A DNA stretch of 11,446 bases from the NCBI GenBank assembly GCA_013362555.1, contig JABFVX010000196.1:1-11446 (forward strand), given 5' to 3'. Each line of letters begins with the position of its first letter. The first letter of the stretch is position 1. The DNA is from Mycobacteriaceae bacterium. GTDB taxonomy: Bacteria; Actinomycetota; Actinomycetes; Mycobacteriales; Mycobacteriaceae. The notes under the pieces are model-generated. The model had not been told where the DNA came from. It did no database searches and was given only the letters and a program-made list of their open reading frames with translations. This document shows positions 1-6,625 of the stretch, piece after piece. A program made the position numbers and the translations under genes.

Positions 1-1
1 G

Positions 2-862
2 TTCGAGGGCCGCGCCTCGCTCCGCACGTGGCTATACCGGATCGCCACCAACCGCTGCCTCAACGCCCGCCGCTCGGCAGGTCGGCGGCAGGCCAAACAG
101 TGGGACATCCCCGGAGTCGAGCCGCCCGAGCCGACCAGCCTCGGCGAGGTGGTCTGGCTGGAGCCGTATCCCGACGCGCACTTCGAGGGCGTGATGGACG
201 CGTCCCTCGGCCCGGAAGCGCGCTACGAGCGGACCGAATCGATCTCCCTGGCCTTCGTGACCGCCCTGCAGACGCTGCCGCCGCGCCAACTCGCCGTCCT
301 CGTCCTGCGCGACGTCATGAGCTTCCGGACCAGTGAGGTGGCCCAGATGCTCGACGCCACCGCGGATTCGGTCAACAGCGCCCTCAAGCGCGCCCGGGCC
401 GGATTGCAGCGGCGGTGGCGGACCGACGACGACCCGGCGCCACCGCCGGACTCGTACGCCGAAGACGCGATCGTGGCGAAGTTCGTCGGCGCCTACGAAT
501 CCGGCGACGTCGGCGCGATCGTGGCGCTGTTGACCGACGACGTCTTCGTATCGATGCCCCCGATGCCGCTGGAGTACTCGGGCCGAGAGTTGGTGTGCCA
601 GTTCCTTTCCGGTCTGTTCCGCGCGGGTCGCCGGTACACGCTCGTGCCCGCGCGCGCCAACGGCCAACCGGCGTTCGGTTCCTATGTCGCCGCGGCCGAC
701 GGCATCCGCCACGGCACCGGCGTGTTCGTTCTCGGTCTCGCGGGCCACCGCATTTCGACCTTGACCCGCTTCGAGAACACCGTCTTCCCGTCGTTCGGCC
801 TGCCGCGCTCGCTCCCGGGTTCCGCACCCTTACCCGCCGAGGTTGTCCAGAATGACCCGTGA
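2..862 (+). CDS. ECF-type RNA polymerase sigma factor with SnoaL-like C-terminal domain (5' truncated by window edge)
   Basis: The reading frame is open from base 2 to the TGA at 860-862, giving 286 residues without the N-terminus. Residues 1-24 (FEGRASLRTWLYRIATNRCL...) are the end of sigma region 2. Residues about 80-137 are region 4, with LPPRQLAVLVLRDV and the helix-turn-helix SEVAQMLDATADSVNSALKRAR. Residues about 150-275 form a SnoaL/NTF2-like domain (AIVAKFVGAYESGDVGAIVALLTDDV). This order matches actinobacterial ECF factors of the SigG/TIGR02960 type, which carry a fused regulatory domain that can act in place of an anti-sigma factor. It would direct core polymerase to alternative promoters; the signal is not evident. 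The last residues (QNDP) and the stop lie inside a palindromic repeat. The next gene follows 97 bp later on the same strand. The family call is firm; the exact subgroup is not. Confidence 0.9.
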   Translation, partial: FEGRASLRTWLYRIATNRCLNARRSAGRRQAKQWDIPGVEPPEPTSLGEVVWLEPYPDAHFEGVMDASLGPEARYERTESISLAFVTALQTLPPRQLAVLVLRDVMSFRTSEVAQMLDATADSVNSALKRARAGLQRRWRTDDDPAPPPDSYAEDAIVAKFVGAYESGDVGAIVALLTDDVFVSMPPMPLEYSGRELVCQFLSGLFRAGRRYTLVPARANGQPAFGSYVAAADGIRHGTGVFVLGLAGHRISTLTRFENTVFPSFGLPRSLPGSAPLPAEVVQNDP

Positions 863-898
863 CGTGCGCCTGACGCACGTCACGGGTCATTCTGGACA
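844..898. repeat. Palindromic intergenic element, copy 1; probable terminator after the sigma gene
   Basis: Perfect inverted repeat with 25-bp arms (844-868 and 874-898) around the loop CCTGA. The core word is AGAATGACCCGTGACGTGCG. As RNA it would form a very stable hairpin on either strand. There is no U-tract, so termination would be of the long-stem type proposed for high-GC actinobacteria. The left arm overlaps the last codons and stop of the sigma gene. Four related copies occur in this window. Confidence 0.9.
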
Positions 899-959
899 TG
901 CGGCCTGCGAGCCGCGGCACAGCCGGATAGGGTGACGCGGCCACGGAAGGAGCACATCT

Positions 960-1703
960 ATGCGAATCGCAGTAGCGGGCGCCACCGGCAACATCGGCAG
1001 CCTCACTGTCGCGGCGCTGGAGCGGGCCGGTCACAACGTTGTGCGTGTGAGCCGCGCCCTCGGCGTCGACCTGCTGTCCGGCGCGGGTCTCGACCAGGCG
1101 CTGGCCGGGGTCGACGCGGTGGTCGACGCCACCAACGCGACGGTGCAGGACCGAGCGGAGATGTTGGCGTATTTCGCGACCGCCACCGGCAATCTGCTGG
1201 CCGCCGAGCAGCGGGCGGGCGTGCGGCACCACGTTCTGCTCTCGATCGTCGGCGTGCACCGGGTCGAGGGCAACGCGCACTACGCGGGGAAGCGCGAGCA
1301 GGAGCGTCTGGTGGAGGCGGGCGCGGTGCCGTGGACGATCGTGCCCGCGACCCAGTTCCACGACTTCGCGGCAATGGTGGCGGAGTGGACCGAACACGAC
1401 GGCGTGTCCGAGATTGCACCATTGCTGGTGCAGCCGGTGGCCCCGGCCGACGTGGCCGCCGTGCTCGCGGGCGTCGCGGCGGGCGAGCCGCGCGGCCGCC
1501 ATCCCGAGGTTGCCGGTCCCGACCCGCAGGATCTCGTCGACATGGCCCGGCGCACGAACGAAGCCCGCGGACGCACGGTGAAACTCGTCCCCACGTGGTC
1601 GGGCCTGTTCAACGAGGACATGGCCGGGTCTGTCCTGCTTCCCGGCGCAGGCGCCCACATCGCTCCCACCTCCTTCGACGAATGGCTCGCCACCCAGAGC
1701 TAA
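960..1703 (+). CDS. NmrA-like / atypical SDR NAD(P)-binding oxidoreductase
   Basis: 247 residues. The N-terminal Rossmann motif GATGNIG (residues 7-13) binds NAD(P). HYAGKREQE (residues 107-115) is the Y-x-x-K segment typical of NmrA-like atypical short-chain dehydrogenases, and PWTIVPATQFHDF (124-136) is the usual segment after the active site. The C-terminal half is variable, as expected for substrate recognition. Cytosolic. The family includes NAD(P)H-sensing regulators as well as reductases, so the reaction cannot be named. The start is supported by GGAAGGAG at 945-952, seven bases before the ATG. It follows the sigma factor on the same strand, but a strong hairpin separates them, so co-transcription is doubtful. 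It could be a target of that sigma factor; I could not recognise the promoter. Confidence 0.85.
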   Translation: MRIAVAGATGNIGSLTVAALERAGHNVVRVSRALGVDLLSGAGLDQALAGVDAVVDATNATVQDRAEMLAYFATATGNLLAAEQRAGVRHHVLLSIVGVHRVEGNAHYAGKREQERLVEAGAVPWTIVPATQFHDFAAMVAEWTEHDGVSEIAPLLVQPVAPADVAAVLAGVAAGEPRGRHPEVAGPDPQDLVDMARRTNEARGRTVKLVPTWSGLFNEDMAGSVLLPGAGAHIAPTSFDEWLATQS

Positions 1704-1707
1704 CGGC

Positions 1708-1760
1708 TTCCAGAACGACCCATGAGTTGCGTCCAGCGCACTCCGTGGGTCGTTCTGGAA
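1708..1760. repeat. Palindromic intergenic element, copy 2 (diverged)
   Basis: Arms of 24 nt (1708-1731 and 1737-1760) around the loop TCCAG, beginning four bases after the TAA of the NmrA-like gene. Twenty pairs are Watson-Crick, two are G-U and two are mismatched. Relative to copies 1, 3 and 5, the left arm has AACGACCCATG for AATGACCCGTG, and the right arm has matching changes, so some pairs have covaried. Probable terminator. Confidence 0.85.
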
Positions 1761-1860
1761 CCCTGTTTTGCCCGGTACGCGGCGCACGCGGCGATTAGTT
1801 TCCGGGCGGGGCGTCGTCGATAGTGATGTCCCGCAGAGTTCGCAGAGAAAGAGCAGACAC

Positions 1861-2280
1861 ATGAGCAACGGCAAAGACCTCTCCCTCACCCATGTCGCGG
1901 TGTTGGTCGGCGACCAGGACCAGGCCCTCGAGTTCTACCGCGACGTCCTCGGGCTGGAGGTGCGCCAGGACCTTCCGTTCGGCCCGATGCGGTGGCTCAC
2001 GGTGGGCCCGGTGTCCCAGCCCGCGATCGAGTTTGTGCTGGAGTCGCCCGACATGGCGCCGCACGAGGACGCCGCCAAGGCGAACCGGGCCCGGCTGGAC
2101 AGCGGCTCGATGGGCACGCTGATCTTCCGGACCGACGACGCCGAGGCCACCTTCGCCCGCCTCAGCGCGGCCGGCCTGCGGGTGGACCAGCCGGTGACCG
2201 ATCAGCCCTACGGCGTGCGCGACTGCGGCTTCCTGGACCCGTGGGGCAACCACCTGCGCTTCTCGCAGCCTTTGGCCTGA
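1861..2280 (+). CDS. VOC superfamily (glyoxalase/bleomycin-resistance/dioxygenase fold) protein
   Basis: 139 residues, the usual size for a single VOC protein with two beta-alpha-beta-beta-beta modules. The first module opens with THVAVLVGDQDQALEFYRDVLGL (His11 is the expected first metal ligand) and has IEFVLE with Glu57. The second spans about residues 84-137 and ends with the family signature DPWGNHLRF (127-134). Such proteins bind a divalent metal and act as lyases, dioxygenases or resistance proteins; the substrate is not evident. The ATG at 1861 is chosen because homology starts at once after it; the purine run AGAGAAAGAG (1844-1853) is a weak ribosome site. A longer in-frame opening upstream would start in non-conserved spacer and is not favoured. 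Transcribed convergently with metY. Confidence 0.85.
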   Translation: MSNGKDLSLTHVAVLVGDQDQALEFYRDVLGLEVRQDLPFGPMRWLTVGPVSQPAIEFVLESPDMAPHEDAAKANRARLDSGSMGTLIFRTDDAEATFARLSAAGLRVDQPVTDQPYGVRDCGFLDPWGNHLRFSQPLA

Positions 2281-2292
2281 TCGGGCCCTGAC

Positions 2293-2357
2293 AAGAACTG
2301 CCGGAATGACCCGTGACGTGCGTTCAACGCACGTCACGGGTCATTCCGGCAGTTCTT
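2293..2357. repeat. Palindromic intergenic element, copy 3; bidirectional terminator between convergent genes
   Basis: Perfect 30-bp arms (2293-2322 and 2328-2357) around TTCAA, the longest copy of the family here. It fills the space between the VOC stop (2280) and the metY stop (2358-2360, minus strand), ending directly against the latter. Relative to copy 1 it reads GCCGGAATG for TCCAGAATG, with the exact complement in the other arm. The position between converging genes suits a two-way terminator. Confidence 0.9.
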
Positions 2358-3671
2358 CTAGGCGATGGCGGCGAAGCCCGCCCGCAGGTCGGCGAGGATG
2401 TCGTCGATGCCTTCGATGCCGACGGCGAGCCGGACCAGGCCGGGGGTGACCCCTGACGCCAGTTGCTCGTCCGGGGTGAGCTGGGAGTGGGTAGTGGAGG
2501 CGGGGTGGATCACCAGGGAGCGCACGTCGCCGATGTTGGCGACGTGGCTGTGCAGGGTCAGCGCCTCGACGAAGCGTTTGCCTGCGTCTACTCCGCCCGC
2601 GAGCTCGAAACCGATCACCGCCCCGGTGCCGCGCGGCAGCAGCGCCCGACCGCGCTCGTACCAGGGCGAGGACGGCAGGCCCGCGTAGCTCACCGACGTG
2701 ACTTCCGTTCGTGCGCTGAGGAATTCGGCGACCGCCTTGGCATTGTCGACGTGCCGTTCCACGCGCAGGCTCAAGGTTTCCAGGCCCTGGCTGATGAGGA
2801 AGGCGTTGAAAGGCGCTACGGCGGAACCGAGGTCGCGCAGCAGCTGGACGCGTGCCTTGATGGCGAAGGCCGGTTCGCCGAGATCGGCGTAGACGACGCC
2901 GTGGTAGCTGGGGTCGGGCTCGACGAAGCCGGGGAACCGCGGCTGCTCGGCGCCGCCGGAGGTCCAGTCGAACCGGCCGCCGTCGACGATGACGCCCGCG
3001 ATCGCGGCGCCGTGTCCGCCAAGGTATTTCGTGGCGGAGTGCACCACGATGTCGGCGCCGTGTTCGAGCGGGCGCAGCAGGTACGGCGTCGCGACCGTGT
3101 TGTCGACGATCAGCGGCAGCCCCGCGCCGTGGGCGACATCGGCGATCCCGGCGATGTCGAGGATGTGGTTCTGCGGGTTCGAGATGGTTTCGCCGTAGAA
3201 CGCTTTGGTGTTCGGCCGGACGGCGGCGCGCCACTGCTCGAGGTCGTCGGGGTCGTCGACGAAGGCGACGTCGATGCCGAGCTTGGGCAGGGTGTAGTGG
3301 AACAGGTTGTAGGTGCCGCCGTAGAGGCGGGGGCTGGACACGATGTGGTCGCCCGCGCTCGCGATGTTGAGGATGGCCAGGGTCTCGGCGGCCTGCCCGG
3401 ACGCCAGCAGCAGCGCCGCGACTCCGCCTTCCAGCGCCGCGACGCGCTGTTCCACCGCGTCCTGGGTCGGGTTGGCGATGCGGGTGTAGATGTTGCCCGG
3501 CTCGGCGAGGCCGAAGAGGGCGGCGGCATGGGCCGTGTCGCGGAAGGTGTAGGACGTGGTCTGGTAAATGGGCAGTGCACGGGAGTTCGTGGTGTCGTCC
3601 GGAGTCTGGCCGACGTGGATCTGCTTGGTCTCGAAACTCCAGCCTGCGGTGGGGTCGTTGAGGTCGGTCAC
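2358..3671 (-). CDS. metY: O-acetylhomoserine sulfhydrylase / O-acetylhomoserine aminocarboxypropyltransferase (MetY)
   Basis: 437 residues, the normal length for MetY, a PLP enzyme of the Cys/Met metabolism family. It makes homocysteine from O-acetylhomoserine and sulfide in cytosolic methionine synthesis. Visible marks are ETKQIHVGQ near the N-terminus, YTRIANPTQDAVEQR (the YxR segment), VDNTVATPYL with the cofactor-binding Asp, and VHSATKYLGGHG, whose Lys (about 215) forms the Schiff base. The ending HPASTTHSQL...GLVRLAVGIE is typical and includes the Arg that binds the substrate carboxylate. Two in-frame GTG codons lie at 3677 and 3671. The ribosome site AGGGAG sits one base before the first but seven before the second, so 3671 is preferred. 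metX, often beside metY in related genomes, is not in the window. I see no SAM riboswitch in the leader. Confidence 0.93.
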   Translation of the reverse strand: MTDLNDPTAGWSFETKQIHVGQTPDDTTNSRALPIYQTTSYTFRDTAHAAALFGLAEPGNIYTRIANPTQDAVEQRVAALEGGVAALLLASGQAAETLAILNIASAGDHIVSSPRLYGGTYNLFHYTLPKLGIDVAFVDDPDDLEQWRAAVRPNTKAFYGETISNPQNHILDIAGIADVAHGAGLPLIVDNTVATPYLLRPLEHGADIVVHSATKYLGGHGAAIAGVIVDGGRFDWTSGGAEQPRFPGFVEPDPSYHGVVYADLGEPAFAIKARVQLLRDLGSAVAPFNAFLISQGLETLSLRVERHVDNAKAVAEFLSARTEVTSVSYAGLPSSPWYERGRALLPRGTGAVIGFELAGGVDAGKRFVEALTLHSHVANIGDVRSLVIHPASTTHSQLTPDEQLASGVTPGLVRLAVGIEGIDDILADLRAGFAAIA

Positions 3672-3772
3672 GTGCACTCCCTGGTTGAGGTGAGGATGAT
3701 CGCCGTCGATTCTCCTCTCCGCGCCCCCGGCCGCACCCCTTTCCCGCCGCGTGAGCGGAACTTCCCCGCCAG

Positions 3773-3840
3773 GTCCTACACCCGTAGCGCGCGTCTACAC
3801 CCGCAGCTGCGGGTGTAGACGCGCGCTACGGGTGTAGGAC
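3773..3840. repeat. Perfect 68-bp loopless palindrome; probable terminator of the cutinase-like gene
   Basis: Each 34-bp half is the exact reverse complement of the other, centred on CAGCTG between 3806 and 3807. Each half holds two near-identical 12-mers: CTACACCCGTAG (3776-3787) and CTACACCCGCAG (3795-3806), then their complements at 3807-3818 and 3826-3837, 19-20 bp apart within a half. It is unrelated to the AGAATGACCC family. It lies seven bases past the stop of the minus-strand cutinase-like gene and about 100 bp upstream of metY. It could act as a terminator, as a protein-binding array, or both. Confidence 0.85.
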
Positions 3841-3847
3841 GCTCGGC

Positions 3848-5512
3848 CTATCGGCAGGGTGTGGTGGTCGGCGTGGTGGTGGTCGTGGTGGTGGAGGTGG
3901 TCGTGGTGCGCGACGTCGTCGAGGACGGCTTGGTTGTGGACGGCGGCGGCGTGGTTGTGGATGTGGTCGCCGGCGGCGTGGTCGTTGTGGTGGTCGCCGT
4001 GGTCGAGCCTGCGATGGGCTCGGCCTTGGCCGTGGCGGTCGGCGTGGTGGTGGATGTGGTTGTCGTGGTCGAGGTGGTTGCGCTCGACTTCGTGGTGGAG
4101 GAGACGGCGGCGTAGTCGTCGTCGGGCGCGGTGAGGTTGCGTTCCACTTCCCGGTAGTTCGACGCCAGCTGGGCCGGGGCGGGCTTGGCCGCGGTGTTCG
4201 GGGTCTTGCCCTCGCGGGCTTCCTTGGCGAGCTGCGTGAGCCAGGCGGCGGCGTACTGAGCGCTGCTCAGCGGCTTGCCGTTGGCCGCGTTGGCGTCGCG
4301 CCAGTAGTCGAAGTGGTGGCCCTTGGCGTCCGGGCCGAGGGTGAGATTGTACGGATCGCTCATGATCACCGGGATGGTGTTCTGATTGGTGACGACGAGT
4401 CCGACGATCTCGTTGAAGATCTTCTTCGGCAGGTAGGCCAGCGGTGACATCTGGTCGACGTTCACGGCGTCGGCCGGGGCGGCCGGGCGCGGCGCCTGTC
4501 CCGGCTTGTACGCCGGGTCCGACACCCGCAGCAGGACCTGAAGGAACGTTTCGTCACTGGCCATCCAGTTCGGCTGCGAGGCGATGTCGGCGAAGGCCGC
4601 CATCGCGATGCGGCCGAGCGTCACGGCGACGTCCTGGCCGGTGGCGGGCGTCAGGCCCTCCTTCTCCAGCCGGTCGACGTTGAGCTGCCTGCCTACGTTG
4701 ATCACCAAGTTCAGCAGCGAAATGTTTTGCGGTGCAGCACAAGTGAGGTCGCCTTCGGAGCAGAACGAGGCGATCTTGCCGTTCAGTGCGCCGAAGTCGC
4801 CCGCGGTGCCGGGCAGTGCGCCCTCGCCGGAGACCGGGGTGACGCCGTTCTGGTACTTCCGGTTGAAGCCGTCCGGGCTGCCGAACGGGTCGCGGGCGCC
4901 GGGGAACGGTCCGTCGCCTGCCGAGCGGCCCGCGTCGGCGAGGATCACCACGCCGAGCACCTTGTTCGGGTCGACGCCTGCCCGCTGGTGGCCGATGTCC
5001 ATCGCGACCCGGCGCGCCACGTCGGCGCCTTCGCTGTAGCCGACGACGGAGAACTTGGTGTTCGGGCAGTACTTGGCGATTTCCTGCATCACCTTCTCGG
5101 TGTTGGCGACGCCCGCCGTCACGGCGTCCTCGTAGGTGGCGAGGTTGGCCGGGTAGGCCACGTAGACCGCAGTGTACGAGCCCGGCGGAACGGAACCGGC
5201 GGGCGCGTTGACCACCGGATCGACCCAGTAGCTCTTGTGGTCGCCGGACAGCGCGGCGGGCAGTGCGTTGCCGTTCGCGTCGACCAGCATCTTCGTCGTC
5301 CCGGCGACCGGGGTGTCGCGTCGGCCCGCGACCGACACCGTCACCATGTCGTGGCATTCGGTGACTGACGACTTGAGCTGCGTGTCCGCGGTGTGCGCTG
5401 AATTCGACGGCAGCGCAAAGGTATAGACGGCGATTGCCGCCGCGCCCAGTACCGTGGGCGCGCCCACCGACGCGATGAGCCTGCGGCGCTCCAGAAGGTC
5501 GCGAAAAGCCAT
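3848..5512 (-). CDS. Exported cutinase-family serine hydrolase (alpha/beta fold) with Thr-rich C-terminal tail
   Basis: 554 residues. The N-terminus has a basic stretch (RDLLERRR) and a hydrophobic segment (about 12-34) that serves as signal peptide or membrane anchor. A cutinase-like domain follows: Cys53 and Cys149 are suited to a disulfide, GYSEG carries the nucleophile Ser160, CSEGDLTC (251-258) carries the likely catalytic Asp255 in the usual two-cysteine setting, and GHHFDYW (398-404) supplies the probable His. In mycolata such enzymes are esterases or lipases of the cell envelope; the substrate is unknown. Residues 290-430 are an extension beyond plain cutinases. Residues 471-552 are almost all Thr, Ser and Pro. 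The ATG at 5510-5512 is chosen because the signal peptide starts there; AAGGA is only one base upstream, which is unusually close. An upstream extension to 5659 would run into a repeat and is rejected. Confidence 0.87.
   Translation of the reverse strand: MAFRDLLERRRLIASVGAPTVLGAAAIAVYTFALPSNSAHTADTQLKSSVTECHDMVTVSVAGRRDTPVAGTTKMLVDANGNALPAALSGDHKSYWVDPVVNAPAGSVPPGSYTAVYVAYPANLATYEDAVTAGVANTEKVMQEIAKYCPNTKFSVVGYSEGADVARRVAMDIGHQRAGVDPNKVLGVVILADAGRSAGDGPFPGARDPFGSPDGFNRKYQNGVTPVSGEGALPGTAGDFGALNGKIASFCSEGDLTCAAPQNISLLNLVINVGRQLNVDRLEKEGLTPATGQDVAVTLGRIAMAAFADIASQPNWMASDETFLQVLLRVSDPAYKPGQAPRPAAPADAVNVDQMSPLAYLPKKIFNEIVGLVVTNQNTIPVIMSDPYNLTLGPDAKGHHFDYWRDANAANGKPLSSAQYAAAWLTQLAKEAREGKTPNTAAKPAPAQLASNYREVERNLTAPDDDYAAVSSTTKSSATTSTTTTTSTTTPTATAKAEPIAGSTTATTTTTTPPATTSTTTPPPSTTKPSSTTSRTTTTSTTTTTTTPTTTPCR
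3863..4102 (-). repeat. Low-complexity Thr/Ser/Pro codon repeat in the cutinase-like gene
   Basis: This segment encodes residues 471-550, dominated by ACC/ACG/ACA (Thr) with Ser and Pro. The plus strand is therefore a G/T-rich series of GTGGTGGTC-like units with strong strand bias. Such tails in secreted actinobacterial proteins are commonly O-mannosylated, extended wall-spanning stalks (established for several mycobacterial proteins; inference here). The DNA is liable to slippage, so length is expected to vary between strains. Confidence 0.8.
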
Positions 5513-5526
5513 GTCCTTGTACCCCA

Positions 5527-5532
5527 ATTTTA
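5527..5532 (-). promoter_or_regulatory. Possible -10 element of the cutinase-like gene
   Basis: On the minus strand this reads TAAAAT, inside the only A/T-rich stretch of the upstream region, 14 nt before the ATG. A start about seven bases further on would leave a leader of under ten bases. That would suit the oddly close ribosome site, suggesting near-leaderless translation. No clear -35 hexamer is seen. Confidence 0.3.
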
Positions 5533-5643
5533 GGTTCCGACAAGTGGAAGGACCGGCCCCCCGGACGGGCCGTGTTTCACGGACGTTGTCGGGAATGGGG
5601 ACGGGAGTGTTACTTCCAGGTCCAGACACCGCCCGGCAGCGAC

Positions 5644-5696
5644 TTCCGGAATGACCCATTGGGTGCGCTCAACGCACGTCACGGGTCATTCTGGAA
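5644..5696. repeat. Palindromic intergenic element, copy 4 (one arm diverged)
   Basis: Arms of 24 nt (5644-5667 and 5673-5696) around CTCAA: 19 Watson-Crick pairs, two G-U pairs and three mismatches. The right arm keeps the core word of copies 1, 3 and 5; the left arm reads CCCATTGGGTGCG instead of CCCGTGACGTGCG. The right arm contains the stop codon of the minus-strand hydrolase (5686-5688). Probable terminator of that gene, lying upstream of the cutinase-like gene. Confidence 0.82.
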
Positions 5697-6315
5697 ATTC
5701 GTTGCGGAGGATCCAGTCGACGATGTCGGCGGTGACCGCTCGGTGCACCGGTTCGTGCAGCAGGTCGTGGCCCGCATCGGGGTACTCGCGCAGCGTCATC
5801 CGCGGGTGTCGCGCGCTCCACGTGCGCACGGCCGCTACTGGTGCGCGGCGGTCGTCGACCCCGTGCAGCGCCAGGACCGCGAGGTCGTCGGGAAGCGCGG
5901 GCCCGCGCGACCCGTCTTTGCCGAGAACGCTGCTCGGCGTGCCGATCACGATGAGCCCGGTGCAGTCGAGGCCCGCGCGCACCGCGGTGACCGCGGTAGC
6001 GGCGCCGAGCGAGTGCCCCACGAAAATGACAGCGTCCGTAGGCCTTTCGGCTCGGACGACTGTCAGCAGCGCTTGGGCGTCCGCCGCCAGTTCGGGCAGC
6101 GAGCCCGGCCGCTCCGGGTCGCCTTCGCTCAGCCCGTGACCGGCGGTGTCCAGCCCCCACGTCTCCACGCCCGCCGCGCCGAGCGCCCGCGCGACCCGGT
6201 GGTCGTGCCCGGGGTGCTGGCCCAGCCCGGGCAGCAGCGCGACCCCCGCGGCGGGCGCGCCCGCGAGCCAGCGCCGGTCGTGCAGCGCTCCGCGCGGGCC
6301 GTCGAAGAAGGACAC
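5686..6315 (-). CDS. Alpha/beta hydrolase, monoacylglycerol-lipase-like
   Basis: 209 residues from the preferred GTG at 6313-6315. Landmarks: LLPGLGQHPGHDHR (28-40) as the oxyanion region, WGLDTAGHGLSEG (53-65), the nucleophile elbow GHSLGA with Ser102, LHGVDDRRAP with Asp155, and AGHDLLHE with His183. All three triad members are present in the expected order, so it should be an active cytosolic serine hydrolase of the lysophospholipase/monoglyceride-lipase group; the substrate is unproven. The GTG is chosen because GGGAG (minus strand, 6325-6329) lies nine bases upstream and homology begins there. A longer version from the ATG at 6390 has no ribosome site and would overlap the start codon of the opposite gene. 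The final residues and stop (FPE, TGA) are supplied by the adjoining repeat. Confidence 0.87.
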   Translation of the reverse strand: MSFFDGPRGALHDRRWLAGAPAAGVALLPGLGQHPGHDHRVARALGAAGVETWGLDTAGHGLSEGDPERPGSLPELAADAQALLTVVRAERPTDAVIFVGHSLGAATAVTAVRAGLDCTGLIVIGTPSSVLGKDGSRGPALPDDLAVLALHGVDDRRAPVAAVRTWSARHPRMTLREYPDAGHDLLHEPVHRAVTADIVDWILRNEFPE

Positions 6316-6388
6316 CGCCGCATTCTCCCAGCCCGGCGCCGCGGAGGCGAGGCACAATGGGGCGAGGGGCCTGGAGTTGGGAGTCGAC

Positions 6389-6586
6389 ATGTCGAATCGG
6401 AAGTTGGATCGTCAGGGCCGCCGCGCGGCGCTGGAGACGGTGCGGGAGAGCCCGTTCATCGCCGCCGTCGTGGCCGCGCCCGCGGTGCTGGTGTTCGCGG
6501 TGACGTGGCTGCTCGCCGGGTTCGGGTGGGCGCTGGTGTCGCTGTTGGTGATAGGGGCGCTGGCATACGTCGGATTCCGCCGCTAG
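6389..6586 (+). CDS. Small two-helix membrane protein, function unknown
   Basis: 65 residues. The N-terminal 20 residues are hydrophilic and basic (SNRKLDRQGRR). Two hydrophobic helices follow at about 23-43 and 45-62, closed by FRR, a hairpin topology with both ends probably cytosolic. GGGAG at 6379-6383 lies five bases before the ATG, which makes this short gene credible. It is divergent from the hydrolase, with 73 bp between the preferred starts, so the two may share a regulatory region. I do not recognise the family; such proteins are common and uncharacterised in actinobacteria. Confidence 0.7.
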   Translation: MSNRKLDRQGRRAALETVRESPFIAAVVAAPAVLVFAVTWLLAGFGWALVSLLVIGALAYVGFRR

Positions 6587-6610
6587 ACCAAGTCCCGAAT
6601 GCATAGTCTA

Positions 6611-6625
6611 TTCAGTCAGACTGAA
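6611..6625. promoter_or_regulatory. Palindrome TTCAGT-CAG-ACTGAA, candidate operator
   Basis: Perfect 6-bp arms around a 3-bp centre in an A/T-richer patch. It lies 24 bp after the small membrane protein stop and about 210 bp before the permease. Size and symmetry suit a dimeric repressor of TetR or GntR type, but no regulator gene is nearby and nothing identifies the protein. Confidence 0.3.

Noticed and set aside
384..1889. 501-codon open frame on the minus strand across the sigma and NmrA-like genes
   Set aside because: Arg/His/Pro-rich nonsense-like translation, no domain, crosses two palindromes; a typical antisense shadow in high-GC DNA.
3672..3772. SAM riboswitch (such as SAM-IV) in the metY leader
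   Set aside because: The leader is only about 100 bp after the palindrome, and the conserved core of a SAM riboswitch is not visible on the minus strand.
2463..3818. 451-codon plus-strand open frame opposite metY
   Set aside because: No recognisable motif; metY on the other strand has all family motifs and a ribosome site.
3861..4115. Val-rich plus-strand open frame that looks like a membrane peptide
   Set aside because: It is the complement of Thr codons in the cutinase-like tail; no ribosome site.
5527..5545. Iron box before the cutinase-like gene (TTAGGTTCCGACAAG)
   Set aside because: Only the first half-site matches the IdeR consensus; the second half does not.
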